From positions 35,311,393 through 35,375,392 of the forward strand of contig OX388350.1 of assembly GCA_947579665.1 (NCBI GenBank): a stretch of 64,000 bases of DNA, given 5' to 3'. A program made the position numbers and the translations under genes. Origin of the DNA: Sympetrum striolatum. Lineage: Eukaryota; Arthropoda; Insecta; Odonata; Libellulidae. The notes below the pieces were generated by a model. It worked only from the letters and a program-made list of their open reading frames with translations. It had not been told where the DNA came from and made no database searches. Shown piece by piece: positions 1-14,200 of the stretch (the first letter of the stretch is position 1; every line of letters starts with the position of its first letter).

Positions 1-2201
1 TAAAATCAATGAAAAGAATATCAACTCACCAATATATTCAATATCTTTCGATTCGGGCAGACGAAATGGTTTGATTCACGAACAATACACGATAAAGAAT
101 TTCAACACAACAACCACATTTCTGCGAGGTCCGGTAATTACACAATCAGTTGAAATATTCTGCTAAAGAAAACGCTGCTGTCAACTGCACATTTTGATAA
201 GTGAAAGTTTACGCCACTGACGGTTGATCTTGTCTTCTGCACCATATAACAAACGAACTCATTCCATTCACCGACAAGACACTGTATAGGACTACGGGAA
301 CAGCCAATACCGTAACGAGTGACTCACGCGTATGAAAAATTTACGAAGCAAGCAAAGGAAGTCTGTATCATTCTCAGCAAATTAACGTATTATTTAAAGA
401 CAAAGCAATTCATATGATTCAAGAAAATTATTTTCAGAACCTGCATATTAAAATTTACCGTTAATACGTTGTAAAGTATCTTTATCCCTTTCGAGTAACA
501 GTCGGCCGTGACTTATAGGTGGCAGCACTAACTATATGACTCTAAATTTGAATCGAAATGAATCTACGCTTGCATACTTAAACATTATTTTATCCAGATT
601 ACACACGATAAAGATGTTTATCGCCAGAGTTAAATGCAAACATTATATTTTCGTCTTTAATCTATGCTTTAATTAATGCAAATATTACTCAATGGCAAGA
701 GATAGTGATTTACATGGAGGATAAATTATTAGAAATTTAAATTTGATGTAAATTTTATAATATCTTATTTGAATAGTAAATGTAAAAGAATAAGTTCTCC
801 AAATTATGTACCACTAAGCGGTGCCTATATATATAAGTCTCATCATAAATACATAAAGCGTCATCTCATTGTGAGAATGATTTTTATAGTTCTTCACATA
901 GCTAAACTCTCAAGCCAGACTGGGTAAGGTTCGAAGTTACTGTAAAATTCATATAATCTACCAGGGATTTCAACGATTCTACAAAGAATTAAATAATAAA
1001 AATACAGTACTTGCAAAAAAATGAAGTAGCTCTAGCATGAACGCAAACATCCCATTTGATGAAGATACCACATTTAACTATTTTTCTCCACTTTAAACTA
1101 TAATATGAACACAAATTACATAAGTATGCACAAACTTGAAATTGGAAACTAAAACATGTTAAATGAAACATTGATAAATAATCAATTACTAATAAATATA
1201 ATTAACCATCACTATGAAAATAGTTATATTAACAATGCAATTTCATAAAAACAACAAAATCATGAAAACTGATTTAGAAAAATATGAAACAAATTTATAC
1301 TTTGCATTACTTTCCACTCAAATTAACAATCAGAAAACTTACACTTAGGTCAATCCAACTTTATTCCCTGCCTACATTTAGAAATATAAATTAAAATATA
1401 TCAAATATCTTAAGAAAGATTACTAGAAGGTACTCCAAATATTCATTAAAGCATTGGAAAATCATCATCAGTCATGAGATTTTCACTTGGCAGACTATGC
1501 ATCTTAAACAAGTACCTCTAATAGCAAAAAAATAAAAGGTACTATGGCACTCTCCAAGGCATAAGGATATTAATGCAGATTTACATCATCATGAGGTATA
1601 ACAGATGTATGTTTTCGCATTGCATAGATATCTTTTACATTCTATCTGCTACAGAACATGGAGAGTAGATCTTTATGATACATCATTAATAGGAGCCGAG
1701 TGAAACAGTTCAATGAACGAGCATTTTATTTACCCTTTTAAAAAAGCATATGCATAGTGAGGATCAAAATACATTAAGTCACTATAAATTTTATTGAAAC
1801 AATTGTAAAATACAAACTTTTTCAAAAAATTAGGCATCTCAGTCAACAACAATACCCATATCTGATTAATTTATGGGTTCATATAGATAAAATATATTTA
1901 TTTACGTTTTACTCCAAAATAGGAAACATTTACTCCACACCACAAAATAAAATAAAATAAAAAATCAATACAAATCAAATTTTAAAAAAATGCATATTGA
2001 TGAAGCTGACTAGCATTTAGACCTCATTTTAAGTTGAGGTCACTTAATTTCTTTGTAACTTCATAGCCACAAAGAACCTCTTCATATAAAATATGGATAC
2101 CATTTAATGATCAGGATATCCACAAAAAGGCACACTGAATCTTCGATTTCTTTCTTCAACACAAACACAAAATATTTCCAAAATGAATTTTTTTTTCCTC
2201 A
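1..2201. other. AT-rich non-coding stretch left of unc-45
   Basis: No ORF here resembles a known protein, and I see no splice-bounded exon in phase with a neighbour. The right end is presumably the 3' UTR of unc-45, whose stop codon is at 2202-2204 on the minus strand. Minus-strand AATAAA hexamers occur at 1897-1902 and 1725-1730 (seen as TTTATT on the plus strand) and could serve polyadenylation, but in such AT-rich DNA they are weak evidence. Positions about 190-350 are somewhat richer in GC; I recognise nothing there. Confidence 0.4.
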
Positions 2202-5200
2202 TCATTCGTCCTCTGGTTTTTTGATTAGTTCCATTTCTTCAGCTTCCTTCAAAGCGGCAGACGCCAACTCTTGAATCCTCTTGTGCTCCTTTCCTTCTGC
2301 AGTAAAAAGAAATTAACATTTGTAATTTTTCAATATTTAAACAACTCAAAGGTTGGAATGAAGAGAATATGAATAATAATAATTTGTACTTCTTTGATGT
2401 TACCAAATACTATTTTATTCCATTAGTGATTCCTTCCATTTATATTTCACCATTAATTTTAATTATTTAGTTTTTCTTAACAACGATTGACCTCGCCTGA
2501 ATCGTGGTGTTGGTATTTATTGGTAATAAAGGTGTAAGGGTTGAATAAGTGATGCACTTTTGATGATATTTTACTTTTGATGACGTTTTAATTTTTGATG
2601 ATGTATTTTATTCTACTTTTTATATTTTACTACTTGCCTTTTTCTGTTGTAATATGTCTATTCATTACTTGTACTTAAGAACATCATTGTATGAAACTAA
2701 ACTCTGCCACCTGGTGTACATACCTATCTGCAGATATAACATAATAATAAATAAAATAGTAAAAATTTAATAAATATAATGCTTGTCATGGATTTTATAT
2801 TTTATCTATTTTATGAATTTATATTGAAATTGCTTTGATCACATCAATATTTGTGAGATTCTATTGAATCGTAGTTAATATAAAAGGGTGCATCACATAA
2901 GCATGCCATTATAACTATTTATATATGTATTCTATCTGATGTTTATGTATTAAAAAAACTCTATGAAAATTTTTATCTTTGAGTTAACTTTGTTTTTTTA
3001 TACACAGGGTGTCCTGGTTAAACATAATAATACATGATGTAATAACTTATAAAGTAATGGACATATTTATTGGCAGTTTGCTTCTAAAAGTATGGTAACT
3101 CAAAAAGTTTGCTATGTTTGTAAGCATCATGATATTAAGCAGTAATTGTGGGGATTTCTTGGATCATGAGTTCCCAGATAGCTGGATTGGGATAGGTAGT
3201 CCATTGATTGCTTGGCCCTCTAGAAGCCAAGACAAGATTTTACTTGATTTTTACTGAGGGGGTTTATCAAGAATCAAGTGTTGTTGACCCCAGACACCAG
3301 TTCACGATCTATCGTAACAGTGCCATCGCATTTATGCAGCTATTGCAAATGGTATGACTACAATGCTGCAAAACACTTGGAGAGAAGTGGAATACTGATC
3401 AGATGTCTGTTGCGCCACTAATAATGCATGTATCAAGGTATATCAGCTTTATACAAAAATATTTTGAGTTAGCATACTTTTAGAAGCAAACCACCAATAA
3501 CTATCTAAATTAAGTTATTCAAATTTGTATTAATATTAAATATTTGCTTCCAATATCAATTTTCCTATTAGTACCTCACTCTCCTATCAGTATTTTCCAG
3601 TTTTCTCTCCACCTAATGCATTTTAAATTCATAATAAATACATGCAGTCTCCATTTTTCCTAATTCTATTTTAATGGAATTTTTATACATTAACTATGTT
3701 ACCTAAAAAGCACTGCATTTTTTTCTCGTTACGGGGAATTAAATTTCATAATGGGCTACCAGAGAAAAATTTTATATGTTTAGCCTGAACACCCTGTATA
3801 TTTTTCCTGATGTAATTTTATTAAATAAATTTAAATAAATAATTAATAAAAATTTAAAACAAGCAGCAAACTAGAAGTATTCTAATACTCCTAACTAAGA
3901 TAATGACCAGACTTGAACATTGCCCTGGATTTGTCCCAGTAAATTCCTAGAAACATATTTGTCCATTAGATCACTTCTAGTAACATTTTCAAAATAAATT
4001 GTCACCGTTAATTAGGAATGATAATGTCTTAAGTGAGAGGATTTCAACTAAGTTTGACTGTAACTTGTTTTAATAACTGTTACAACAAAATGAAATCCAT
4101 AATTATAAAGAGATGAGCAAACGTTTCTCCAACACAAAAATGCTTCCGCATCAATCTATGAACCAAGTTGTCATACAACTACGTTCTTCATCTTTTAATC
4201 CAGAATTTTATCCATATCTTTTGAATTGAGGGACCTCTTGAACTGAAATTGATCTAATAACTACATCGAATATGAAAAATTACACATCAACATTGTTGCG
4301 CAAATGAAAATGACATCAAAGAATGATGTAAAGGTGTTTTTCTTTCCCATCTTTATCATTCTACAATTCAATCCATCATAATATAATTCCAAATGTATTA
4401 AAAATTACTCCACATACCTCTCTATGTTCTTTTTATATTTCTCTGTGTTATTTTTTATTTTTCTCTTTTATTTTTATATTTCTTTGTTCTTATTTATATA
4501 TCTTGAATGTATTCCTCTATAAAATACATTTATAAACATATTCATTATTATTTATAATTCACTAATATTATAAATATAAATGTCCTACATATATCTAAGG
4601 ATACATGTATAGCAATTATGATATTCATTTTATGTATATGCAGATGTATATGTGTAGGAAAAGGGATAAAATGACTTTGCACATAAGGGTTTGCACCCAG
4701 GAAAATTCCCAAGGAAAAACGGACTTGAAAAAAGTCTGATAGGGCCGGGAATTGAACCCGGGATCTTCCTCTATCTGGGAGGCTGCTTTAACCATCTAAG
4801 CTACCAGATCAGAACATTCTAAAAAGCTGTTTGGGGACTTTATGTGCAAGGGCAAGTGTGGATTAGTCCGACTGTGCAGCATCGACCACGCCACGGCCTC
4901 ATCGAGGTACAGGCAACACAAAGAGGTGTAAGGAGAAACCCCCCCTTAAGGAAATACAAGAATTCACCTCAACCCTTTTTCTTGTTTTTATAAATTTCAT
5001 AAATGTTATATTATATTAATTAATTATACTATCATCATTAATACTTTTAACAATGTGCAATATTTGTAACTGGGCTCTGCCCGTAATGAATGAATGAATG
5101 AATAAATAAATAAATAAATACCCATTTTGGAGAAGAGCATGAGGATTTCCATGATGTTGGTTTCAATAAGTTTCTCGGCAACTTCTTTCCCACTGCGCAT

Positions 5201-8200
5201 CATGGCTTCAACACAAGCAACACCCCTATGCTGCAGATCCGGAAGTGGCATTGCAAGCAGCACTTGCAGTACTTCCATTGATTGAGGTATCTGATAAATG
5301 AAAACAAACATTACACTCGAACATGCTATTTTGTAGGTCAATTAATACTTCCCATGATAAAACTTTTAGGCTAGGCAACACAGCAACAAATTTGTCACAG
5401 TGTATTTGTAATAGTGCACATCAAGGATGAATGCAAGTTTGATAGACCAGTAATATAATATCAGATTCAGATGATTGAAGCACGCAAGCTGGTGTGATGT
5501 TAAGTGTTTTCAAATGAAAAGGTACGAAATGGATCAGTGGGTATAATTGAAGTATATATCTGAATTAACCACCTGAGAACTGAGCACAACTATCCTACTA
5601 TTTCACGAGCTGAAGGATTCCCTGTATCTATAATGCACTTTTATAACTCTTAGTTCAAGATATTTGATCCAATAGAAGAAATTAAATGATTTTATAAGGA
5701 AGGTGGTTCGTCATTGAAAATAAATACAAAAAAATAATAGATAAGACCAGGATATTCAGAAAACGTAGTGGAAGGGGTTAAAAGGATAATTCCAAAAAAA
5801 TACATTTCTAGGTGGACCTATTCTTACTTGGGTGATCTTCTTGCAGCATTTCGGACTATTGGACAGCAAAATAGCCAGGGCACCAGCTGCAGCCATCACC
5901 GTATCAAGGTCTGCATCTTCCTCATCTTCTTCTTCTTCCTCTTCATTTTTCTCCTCTTTTTTCTCTTCCTCTTTTTTCTCTTCCTCTTTCTTTTCTTCCT
6001 CCTCCTTGTTCACTTCCTCTTCGTCATCTTTTATTTCCACAATCCTCTCTTCCCTTGCCCTTCTCTCTTCCTCTTTTCTCCTCATATCTTCCAATTCCCT
6101 CAACTGTTTCTCCGCTTCCCTCTTCTTCCTTGCCTCCTCCCTTGCTTTCCTCCTCTCCTCCTTCTTCTTCTTCTCTTCTGGGTCCAGAGTCAGGTAACTT
6201 GCATCGCTGCAGAGCAGCACCAAGAATTTTGTTCGGTCGTTCTCTCCTTCGTACATTTTGATGACCTAATTGAAAGTAAAAGATTTGGTTTTCTCCTAGT
6301 GTATACCGAGAATAATAAAATTTGACTACAGTAGCACCCCGATCCATCATTCCCGCATTTGTCGTTTTCCCGGATTTATCGTTTATTTTCTATAGTCCCG
6401 ACTTAGGCCCATAAGGAGACATTTAAGGAATACCGCATTCATTGTTCATCGAAATATTATTTTCCCGCATCCATCGTTCAGATTTTTGGCCCAATCGAGG
6501 AAGAAAGACAATGTATTAGGAATTGCAACAAAAATTTTCTTTGAGAGCTTGGCATGAACATTTTTTAAGGCTGTCACTTGCTCAAAACAGCCGATTTTTA
6601 AAACACTTCCGGGGCTGTTTTAATACATTGTACCCTATTGGAGAGCTTTCACATGGGTGCACGTACGAGCACTGTTTGTCCATCTCAGTTTACTGGCATA
6701 TTTCACCCTGTTTGTACCGTCTCTAGGAGTTCAGTACGTTCTTTTTCGAAATCTAAAGGGGTTTTCTTTGGATAAACTTTCGTTATGTATTCATTTCAAT
6801 AGTGTGAGCTGAGTCTACATTTCCCGTTTTGATCGTTTTCCCGCATCCATCATCTTTTTCCCTCGGTCCCTTCAAAAACGATAGATCGAGGTTCTACTGT
6901 ATATAGATATAGATATGCCTAAAATAAACATTTACACTCCTCAAAAATGCAACAACACAATAAAGTAGGTAATGAGAAGCGAAGTGATCAAATGCTCACT
7001 TCCTGTCCTTCTAGATAGAGCAAAATTCCCATCCTTCTAGTCTTGAACAAAATGCATTTGAAGAGGATGCAATAAGGAATTTCAAGAATTTTGTTTTTAA
7101 CAACAAGTAGAGGAGCATTTGATGAAGGAATAAACTCACCTCCGGAGAAAGCATAAGATTTGTCATGACTTGAGTGGCAGCTCTCCTCAGCAATGTATGA
7201 TTTTCATACATGTATGTTTCAATCTTTTGCAGCCCATGCTCTTTAACAATTCTGTAATTAAAAATTTGTTAGTTAGGCTAGCTGCTGACATTCAATTTTA
7301 ATTAGTGGTTTTAAATCTTCAATAGCAGTCTTTGTTGGCGTACCTGGTCTCACTCCCTGGTATATGGAGGAAACAAGTAAGGAATACTACACTTTTAAGA
7401 CACCCAATGTGCTTTTTGAGAGCCACGCTCTCATATAAAATACCTTATTACTCCTGACGAGGTGAGCTTGGCTCTTGAAAAGCACTTTGGGTATCTTAAA
7501 AGTGCGGCATTACTTTGTTTCCTCCGTATATCCGGGAATGAGGTAAGGAGTGCCAACAAAGATGGCTATTGGAGATTAAAAACCTCTAATTGATTAACAG
7601 CCGTGTTCAAAATTTTCTTTCTTGATGCAATTTTTAGCTAACCAACTGTTTGACGAACTGAGTGACTGACAAGAATTCTAATGAGACTAATCTCCCACAC
7701 AGCTGTTTAGTTGGCCAACTAAACAGCTTGTACAGGGTAACTCATAAGTGTTGTTATGGAAAATGAGAAAATTTTTACTTATTTAACATAGATACATGAA
7801 ACAAAGATGAAAATTTTACTAAGTAGATCAACTTTTACTTGTTATTACAACACATGTTCAAAGTGACCTCCATTTTTTATTTAGTTATTTAAGTTTATAC
7901 TGCAAGTTGACTTTCTGGCCAGGTGGCAATGTTAGGGGAAACATAAAAATGAATTTAAGCCTGGCATTTGCTCAAAGATGGGAGGGAAACCCCTCCAAAA
8001 ACCTTTCGTAGGCTGTACAATTAAATTACACTATACATATAGGTACATAATATGTAAAATCTATCATACATGAATATATATATGATCTATCATTTAACTA
8101 AAATAATTCATTACAAGGTAAGGTATCCATATAGTCACATACATATGAATAGATTAAATGAATCAAAGTAATACAACTCGAGATAATTAATACAGAGGAG

Positions 8201-11200
8201 ATAGCCGTGAACTACACTATAATAAATAACATACTGTTTAAATTAAGCTTATTTTTGAACATTTTCACATTTTTAGGCATTGGCATGAGAATTTCACCAG
8301 GTAAAGCATTCCATTCCCAAATACCCCTATTAAAGAAAGAGTACTTTGCTACGTCTGATTTCTGCTCATGTTCCTTGATTTTAAAACAATGGTTGCATAA
8401 TTATGGCTACATAATTTGGAAGTTCAAATCTGCCACGTAGTTCATCTCAGCCCTCAACTGAGTTCAATGATTTGTACATCCCAGCTTATCTAAATGTCTT
8501 CCTTCTCGACTCTAGTGATTCCCACTTCAAATGATTTAGCATCTCATTTACACTATCGATTTTCCTGTGTTTACAGACTATGTACCTAGCTGCCTTTTTT
8601 TGCACGCCTTCTAGTTTCTTAATATGTCCCGTTTCATTGGGATCCCAAACACTCGTTGCATATTCTATAACCTGCCTGACGAGAGATTTGTACGCTCTTT
8701 CCCTAAACACCCTTCCCACTTCGCTTTAGGTTTCTCATTGAAAAATGGATATTCCTATTGCTATGATAATATCCTCAACAGGCCCTCCCCATTTAACATT
8801 TACGGTTAGCTTGATACCTAAATATTGGCAATCAGATACGATTATAGATATGGTTATTTGAACCGTGGCACGCATCTGCACTTCACCACTGACTACCCCG
8901 TTCCCCAGACTTCACTGTGGGTGATTTCTTTTCTTTGGGGTTTGTTAAGGACGAAGTTTATGTCCCTCTCTTACCTACTGATGTTCAAGAATTAAAAGAA
9001 CACATCACAATTGCACTGAAAACACTTCCTAGGGACAAGATACACAATGTCTGGGATGAATTCTCCTATCGGGCAGATGTGAACTATGCTTCAAATGGAG
9101 GTCACATTAAACATTTCTAGCAATAACATATACAACTTGTTGTATTTAGTAACAGTTTCATCTTTGTTTTATGCATCTATGTTGAAACATAAAAAACTTC
9201 TGATTTTCCGTAAACATAACAAGACTTTTGATTCACCCTGTATTTTTCCTCAAACTGAATGCAACTCAATGACTCACAACATCACATTCAATGAATTATT
9301 TAGTTGTCTTGGTGAGATCCAAGGACATTCCATCAAGTAGTGGCAAAACCAAAAATTGCATTTCAGTGCCTAGACTTAAATAAGCAGGTTATAGTTTCTT
9401 GTTGGAACATAAAATCACTCATTTCTACAGATAAAATATTCCATTATAAAAATTCAGCTAGAAAATAGAAATAATTTCATAAAAATATCATTACAACACT
9501 AAGTTAATCTACAAGATGACATGAATGTTTTGAGACATTTAAATTAACATATAAAACCTACAAACATCTAAGATCAATCCTGGATCAAAATAAGCGTATC
9601 AAGCCTTACCTCATTCGCACAGTTTCATTCAGTCCGGCAAGATTACACAAAGCCAAAAGTGCTTCAAAGTTTTCAAGGGCTGTGTAATCCACATGTAGCA
9701 AATTCAGCAGTGGTCTAACAACTTCAGCACTCTGGAGTAACAGGAAATGAAAGAAACTTGAAAAATAAGTCTAACAAGATCCATGAAACATACATAGAAA
9801 GGTCAAAACATTTTTACAAGAGAATTGTTGATGCATTGACCACATTAAAATAGGGATTTTCTACTGAGTAACAAGGAAATATTAAACAACTACTTGATCC
9901 CATAGAATTCATAGTAACAAACATATGGCTGAATGGAGAAACTGAACCCTAATCCATGAATATTTTATCAGAACACTTGAAGAAACGTAAAATAGCAAAA
10001 ATAGTCTTGATTGAATGTAAAATATCAGCGAAAACAACTGTTTTATAGCACGGTGCTTTCAATAAATTTTTCACTTTCCCCATCACACATGCAAAACTTG
10101 ATGAACCAAGGAGGATTTCAACATGAAGAAATCCTTGGTATAAAAATTATAAAACTGTTCCAAAAGTTATCCAAGGTTCAGGTTCTAGGAATGACTTTAA
10201 ATCAAGCACATAGAGAATGAGATACAAATAGTAAAAAGAAGTCTATCCTCACCCTTTGTCCAGGAAAAGCTACAGCTGGATCAATAGTGATCCCAATTCG
10301 TGCCAATGCCTGTGAAGCATGTCTTCGGCCCATTTCAGTGTTTTCGTGAAGATCAGTTGTTAAAGCCATGGGCAGCAAAGCTTTGGCTCCACCTTGGGCT
10401 ACAACAGCTCCTCTAAGGCCTTCTTGATTACATAAGGCATTAAATACCCTAATAAAAGAAAACAATAGAATAAATATATTACATTAATTAAGCGAGCAAT
10501 GTTTGTACGTTTGTTTGTTACACCTTTCTCACAAACAGCTCAAACGATTCTTATGAAAATTTGAATACAAGTATTTATTGATGGCATGAATTTCTGGGCA
10601 TGTTTTTAAATCCATCGATGGGATTACACATCTATCAATCTGTTTTTAAATCCATCAATGGATCTATCAAACTGTATTTTTTAATTGAATATTTATTTAC
10701 TTAGAAACCGCATTATAGGCATATAATGGAAATTCATACCCAAGGTATTTTCAACATTTAAAAATCTTTTTTACATACTTTGAAATTTTAGCTGGAATAT
10801 ATTGTTAATTATTCTCCAAATATTTTCAATTACTTTCATAATTTAGTTTAATTACTTAGTGTAATTAGTTAAATTAGTTCCATTCATAATTCATCATTAT
10901 GTTTTATAATTTTTTCATTGAAACCTTTGAATCGCACTACGTGAATGTCCATAAATAAACTAAAATAAACAATAACAAGAAAATAAGTGTATAGTTATTA
11001 GAACACCAAATAAACATTGATCAACCCTCAGTACTTGGTTACTTAATTGTTTAACAGTGAAAGTAATGAATGGCCTTGAAGAAGAAGATAGTTTGGACTA
11101 GTAATAGATGTTCAACAAAAGTTTCCATTCCTAAATGAAAATGCAAGATGGACACCTAACGAAATATCAATTAATTTTGCCATATTAAATATTTTATTAA

Positions 11201-14200
11201 ATCTTTTCCTGTGAATGCCTCTTATTCACCCAAGTTCATTTCCAATAAATCTGGCATTACATGAATAAATTTTGCATTACTTTAAAAGGAAGGAAAGAAC
11301 AGTTTGATGTGTTTTGGAAACTACCACATACATAAACACTTACCTACAAATAAGTTCCTTACAAGGCGCACTTTCCGTCTGAGATAAAGCAACCAAAGCA
11401 GTAGTAACTCCAGCCTTCCCCAGCACCTGTTAATTTAAATATTTTACTTAATGCTCCAAGAATTTTAATAAAAATTAAATTATTAAATGATTTGAGCAGT
11501 TAAGAAAAACTACGCAGATCATAAAATTCCCATATTCTTAAAAGATCAAGTAAATATACATTACTGCAGAAAAATATCATTGCCATTTTTATTCAGTGCA
11601 ATAAATTCAAATAGCAAAAGAAAAGAGGTTTACTTTAAAATAAAGAAGGAATATTGAAAAGTCAGCAGTTTATTAGATGATTTTGTAGGAGTTTTGAATA
11701 TTTAAAAAATTTATCAAATTCATATATTGTAATGTAAAAGAAAAAGCAATGAATGGAAATCTTTGCTCGTACCTCAACCCTCTTTGCTACAAAGTCTGGA
11801 TCATCTAATTCATGTTCCTGAGGTATGTGATGCTTAGCAAATTCAGCCAGTCTCACAAGTTCTGGAGAAGGGGGTTCCTTTTTGTCATAGGCATTCACTA
11901 CATTCACCAATGTTGTCACAACTCCATAAACGCAGGTTCTGTTGCCAGTCTGAAAAGAATGAAAAATATATGGAATATATAGCCAATATTACCATGCATG
12001 CACTCAAGTGAGCTTGCAGCTAATTATTTAACACGAAAGAATTGTTAATGTAATCAAAGAAACAAGTAAGGAGAAAAAATAAAAACATTGCCAGATATTT
12101 CATCATAAATTCAGCAGATGAGTTGATTCTTAATATAAATTTAAAACATAGGATTGCTCCACAATGCATTAAAATTCATGAACTATACTGACATAACTGA
12201 AAGGAAAAAAGGAACATTGCTGTATTAAGAACATTAAGAGTAAAAAAAAGCTCCAAACAGCTGTTGCGTCTTAATGTTTACATTAACCGTTTTTTTTAAT
12301 AACATTGAAATTACAAAAAAACTCTAGGTTGCATAAAATAGCTGGCAACCGGTGAATTCGTCCAGGGGAATTTGTACACGAAATTCGTATGCGGAGAATT
12401 TGTATGTGGGGAATTGATCTCCCGACAGATTGGTACGCGGGGAATTGATCCCACGCACTGATATACTTCTGTTATTCAGCCGTATATTAATTTACACGCC
12501 CTGATTATTGGTTAATGTTATAAATAAATGGAATGCAACATTTTTACTGGTAAGTCAACCCAACCCAACCCATAAATTATAAATTGCTGTTTATCCTTAC
12601 ACAACAACACAATCGTGGAGTAAACCACTCATTCATTCTCTCAGACTTGAAATGAAATTTAAACAATAGTTTTGCCTTTGTTTATCGTATTTTTACATAA
12701 AAAGGATCATAATTACCACTAAAGATATTGCATTCAATTTATTTATAACATTAACCAATAATCAAGGCGTGTAGATTAACATAAGACTGAATAACAGTAG
12801 TACAACATCAGCACGGGGGATCAATTCCCCACGTACTAATCTGTCGGAAGATCAATTCCCCACGTAAAAATTCCTCCCGGATCAATTCACCGGCCACGAA
12901 AATAGCAACCTAAAAGAACAGAAGGACAAAGGAATATCATAGCTTTGGAAAAAAAGCATTCTTGAATGGCGTGGAATCAACCATTGATTGCCTGTTGAAA
13001 ATGAAATACTCTTTAGAGAGCTATAAAAGATATGCCTTCCCTGATAGTCACATAATAAGAAATAATTTGTTGAAATCTTGGCAAAATTTATTGGATGGAG
13101 CAACTCAGTAAAGTTTCATTCAACAAGGTTAAGAAAATTGTTTCAATCAATAAAATGGTTATGATGAAATAAAGGGAAAACATTGACGAGTTAGCACAAA
13201 TTATTCTTGCAACATAATGAAAATCTTCAAAATCAGAAATAAGTTGTCTTTACCTTTCCCAGTTCAATTAAAGCATTGATAGCAGGTCTGTCTTCAATTA
13301 ACTTTTCCTTAACGTCTGCATCAAGAGTTAGATATGAAAGACCTTCTGCTGCCCAACGTCGAATGTCAACATCTTTCTTAGCACTCACAAGGAATCTTAA
13401 TAGAAGGATAGGAAAAAATCATTGTTACAGAGATGACTTGAAAAAAGCAAAAATTAAGTTAAAAGAGGTAACGAAATTATAATAATTACTTTCTACAAGC
13501 TTCAGCAAGTTTTGAAGTAGAACCCTCTGCAAAAGGTCTTATGGATGCATCAGTTCCACCACTGCTTCCAAGCTTACAAAGCCCCACAAGTGCACGTACC
13601 TAGAAAGAAATTTATAAAAATGGTAATCATTTTTCGGCTGAGCTACTGTTGCCTCTTATCGGTAAAGTCCTCCTAAGCTCTCTATTGAACTTGTCAGGAG
13701 GTACTTCACCGAAGAAACAGAAACAACAAACACACACAACCATTCCCTGATCGAAAAGGACCGATCAGCTGGGATTTGAACCCAGGAACTTGGGGTATGA
13801 TAAATAGCGTAGATGGAATGCTATCCACCCGGAAACCAAGGCTGGTAATTGACAATATAAGAGACACTTTGACAGCTAACAGCTCAAGGCACACTAAATA
13901 ACATCTTTCATTACAAAAGATGAAAATGACAAAATATTTTCTCGGAACAGAGTATAAAATGAATTCTTACCCTTATAGAATCATCCTTGGACTGATAAAG
14001 CTTCTTTAGAATGTGAACTCCTTGGTCTATTATAGTTTTAACTTTATCCTTTTTCGAAGCCCCAGCAATAATACATTCACATGCCACTTTCTGAAATACA
14101 AAATACATACATAGTGGAAAATGAAATCTTCATTAAAGAGGAGATATACCATTATTTACTCGAAAATAATGAGCCATAGTGTGTAATGAACGCCCCAAAA

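Larger units (their letters stand above)
7733..9240 (+). mobile_element. Mariner-like transposon with about 145-bp TIRs, interrupted by a LINE fragment
   Basis: The termini CAGGGTAACTC on the left and the complement of GATTCACCCTG on the right are flanked by TA (7731-7732, 9241-9242). Inverted similarity continues for about 145 bases (CATAGATACATGAAACAAAG against CATAGATGCATAAAACAAAG; GTGACCTCCATTT shared). At 8917-9120 (plus) an open frame reads like the C-terminus of a Tc1/mariner transposase ([20 protein letters not shown]; later [14 protein letters not shown]). The middle is replaced by a LINE fragment on the other strand. Confidence 0.72.

Noticed and set aside
4740..4810. Possible tRNA gene (also near 13780, 18700, 32790 and 36180)
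   Set aside because: A and B boxes are present, but cloverleaf pairing is poor and the same bodies and tails follow each copy, so these are SINEs.
5768..6350. Ser/Phe/Leu-rich open frames on both strands over unc-45 exon 18
   Set aside because: They are the complement or shifted frames of the purine-rich charged insert; only the minus-strand frame continuous with UNC-45 fits the splice sites.
10500..10740. Stretch with TTTGTACGTTTGTTTGTTACA and two copies of GTTTTTAAATCCATC
   Set aside because: Looks like a transposon remnant, but no borders or family could be established.
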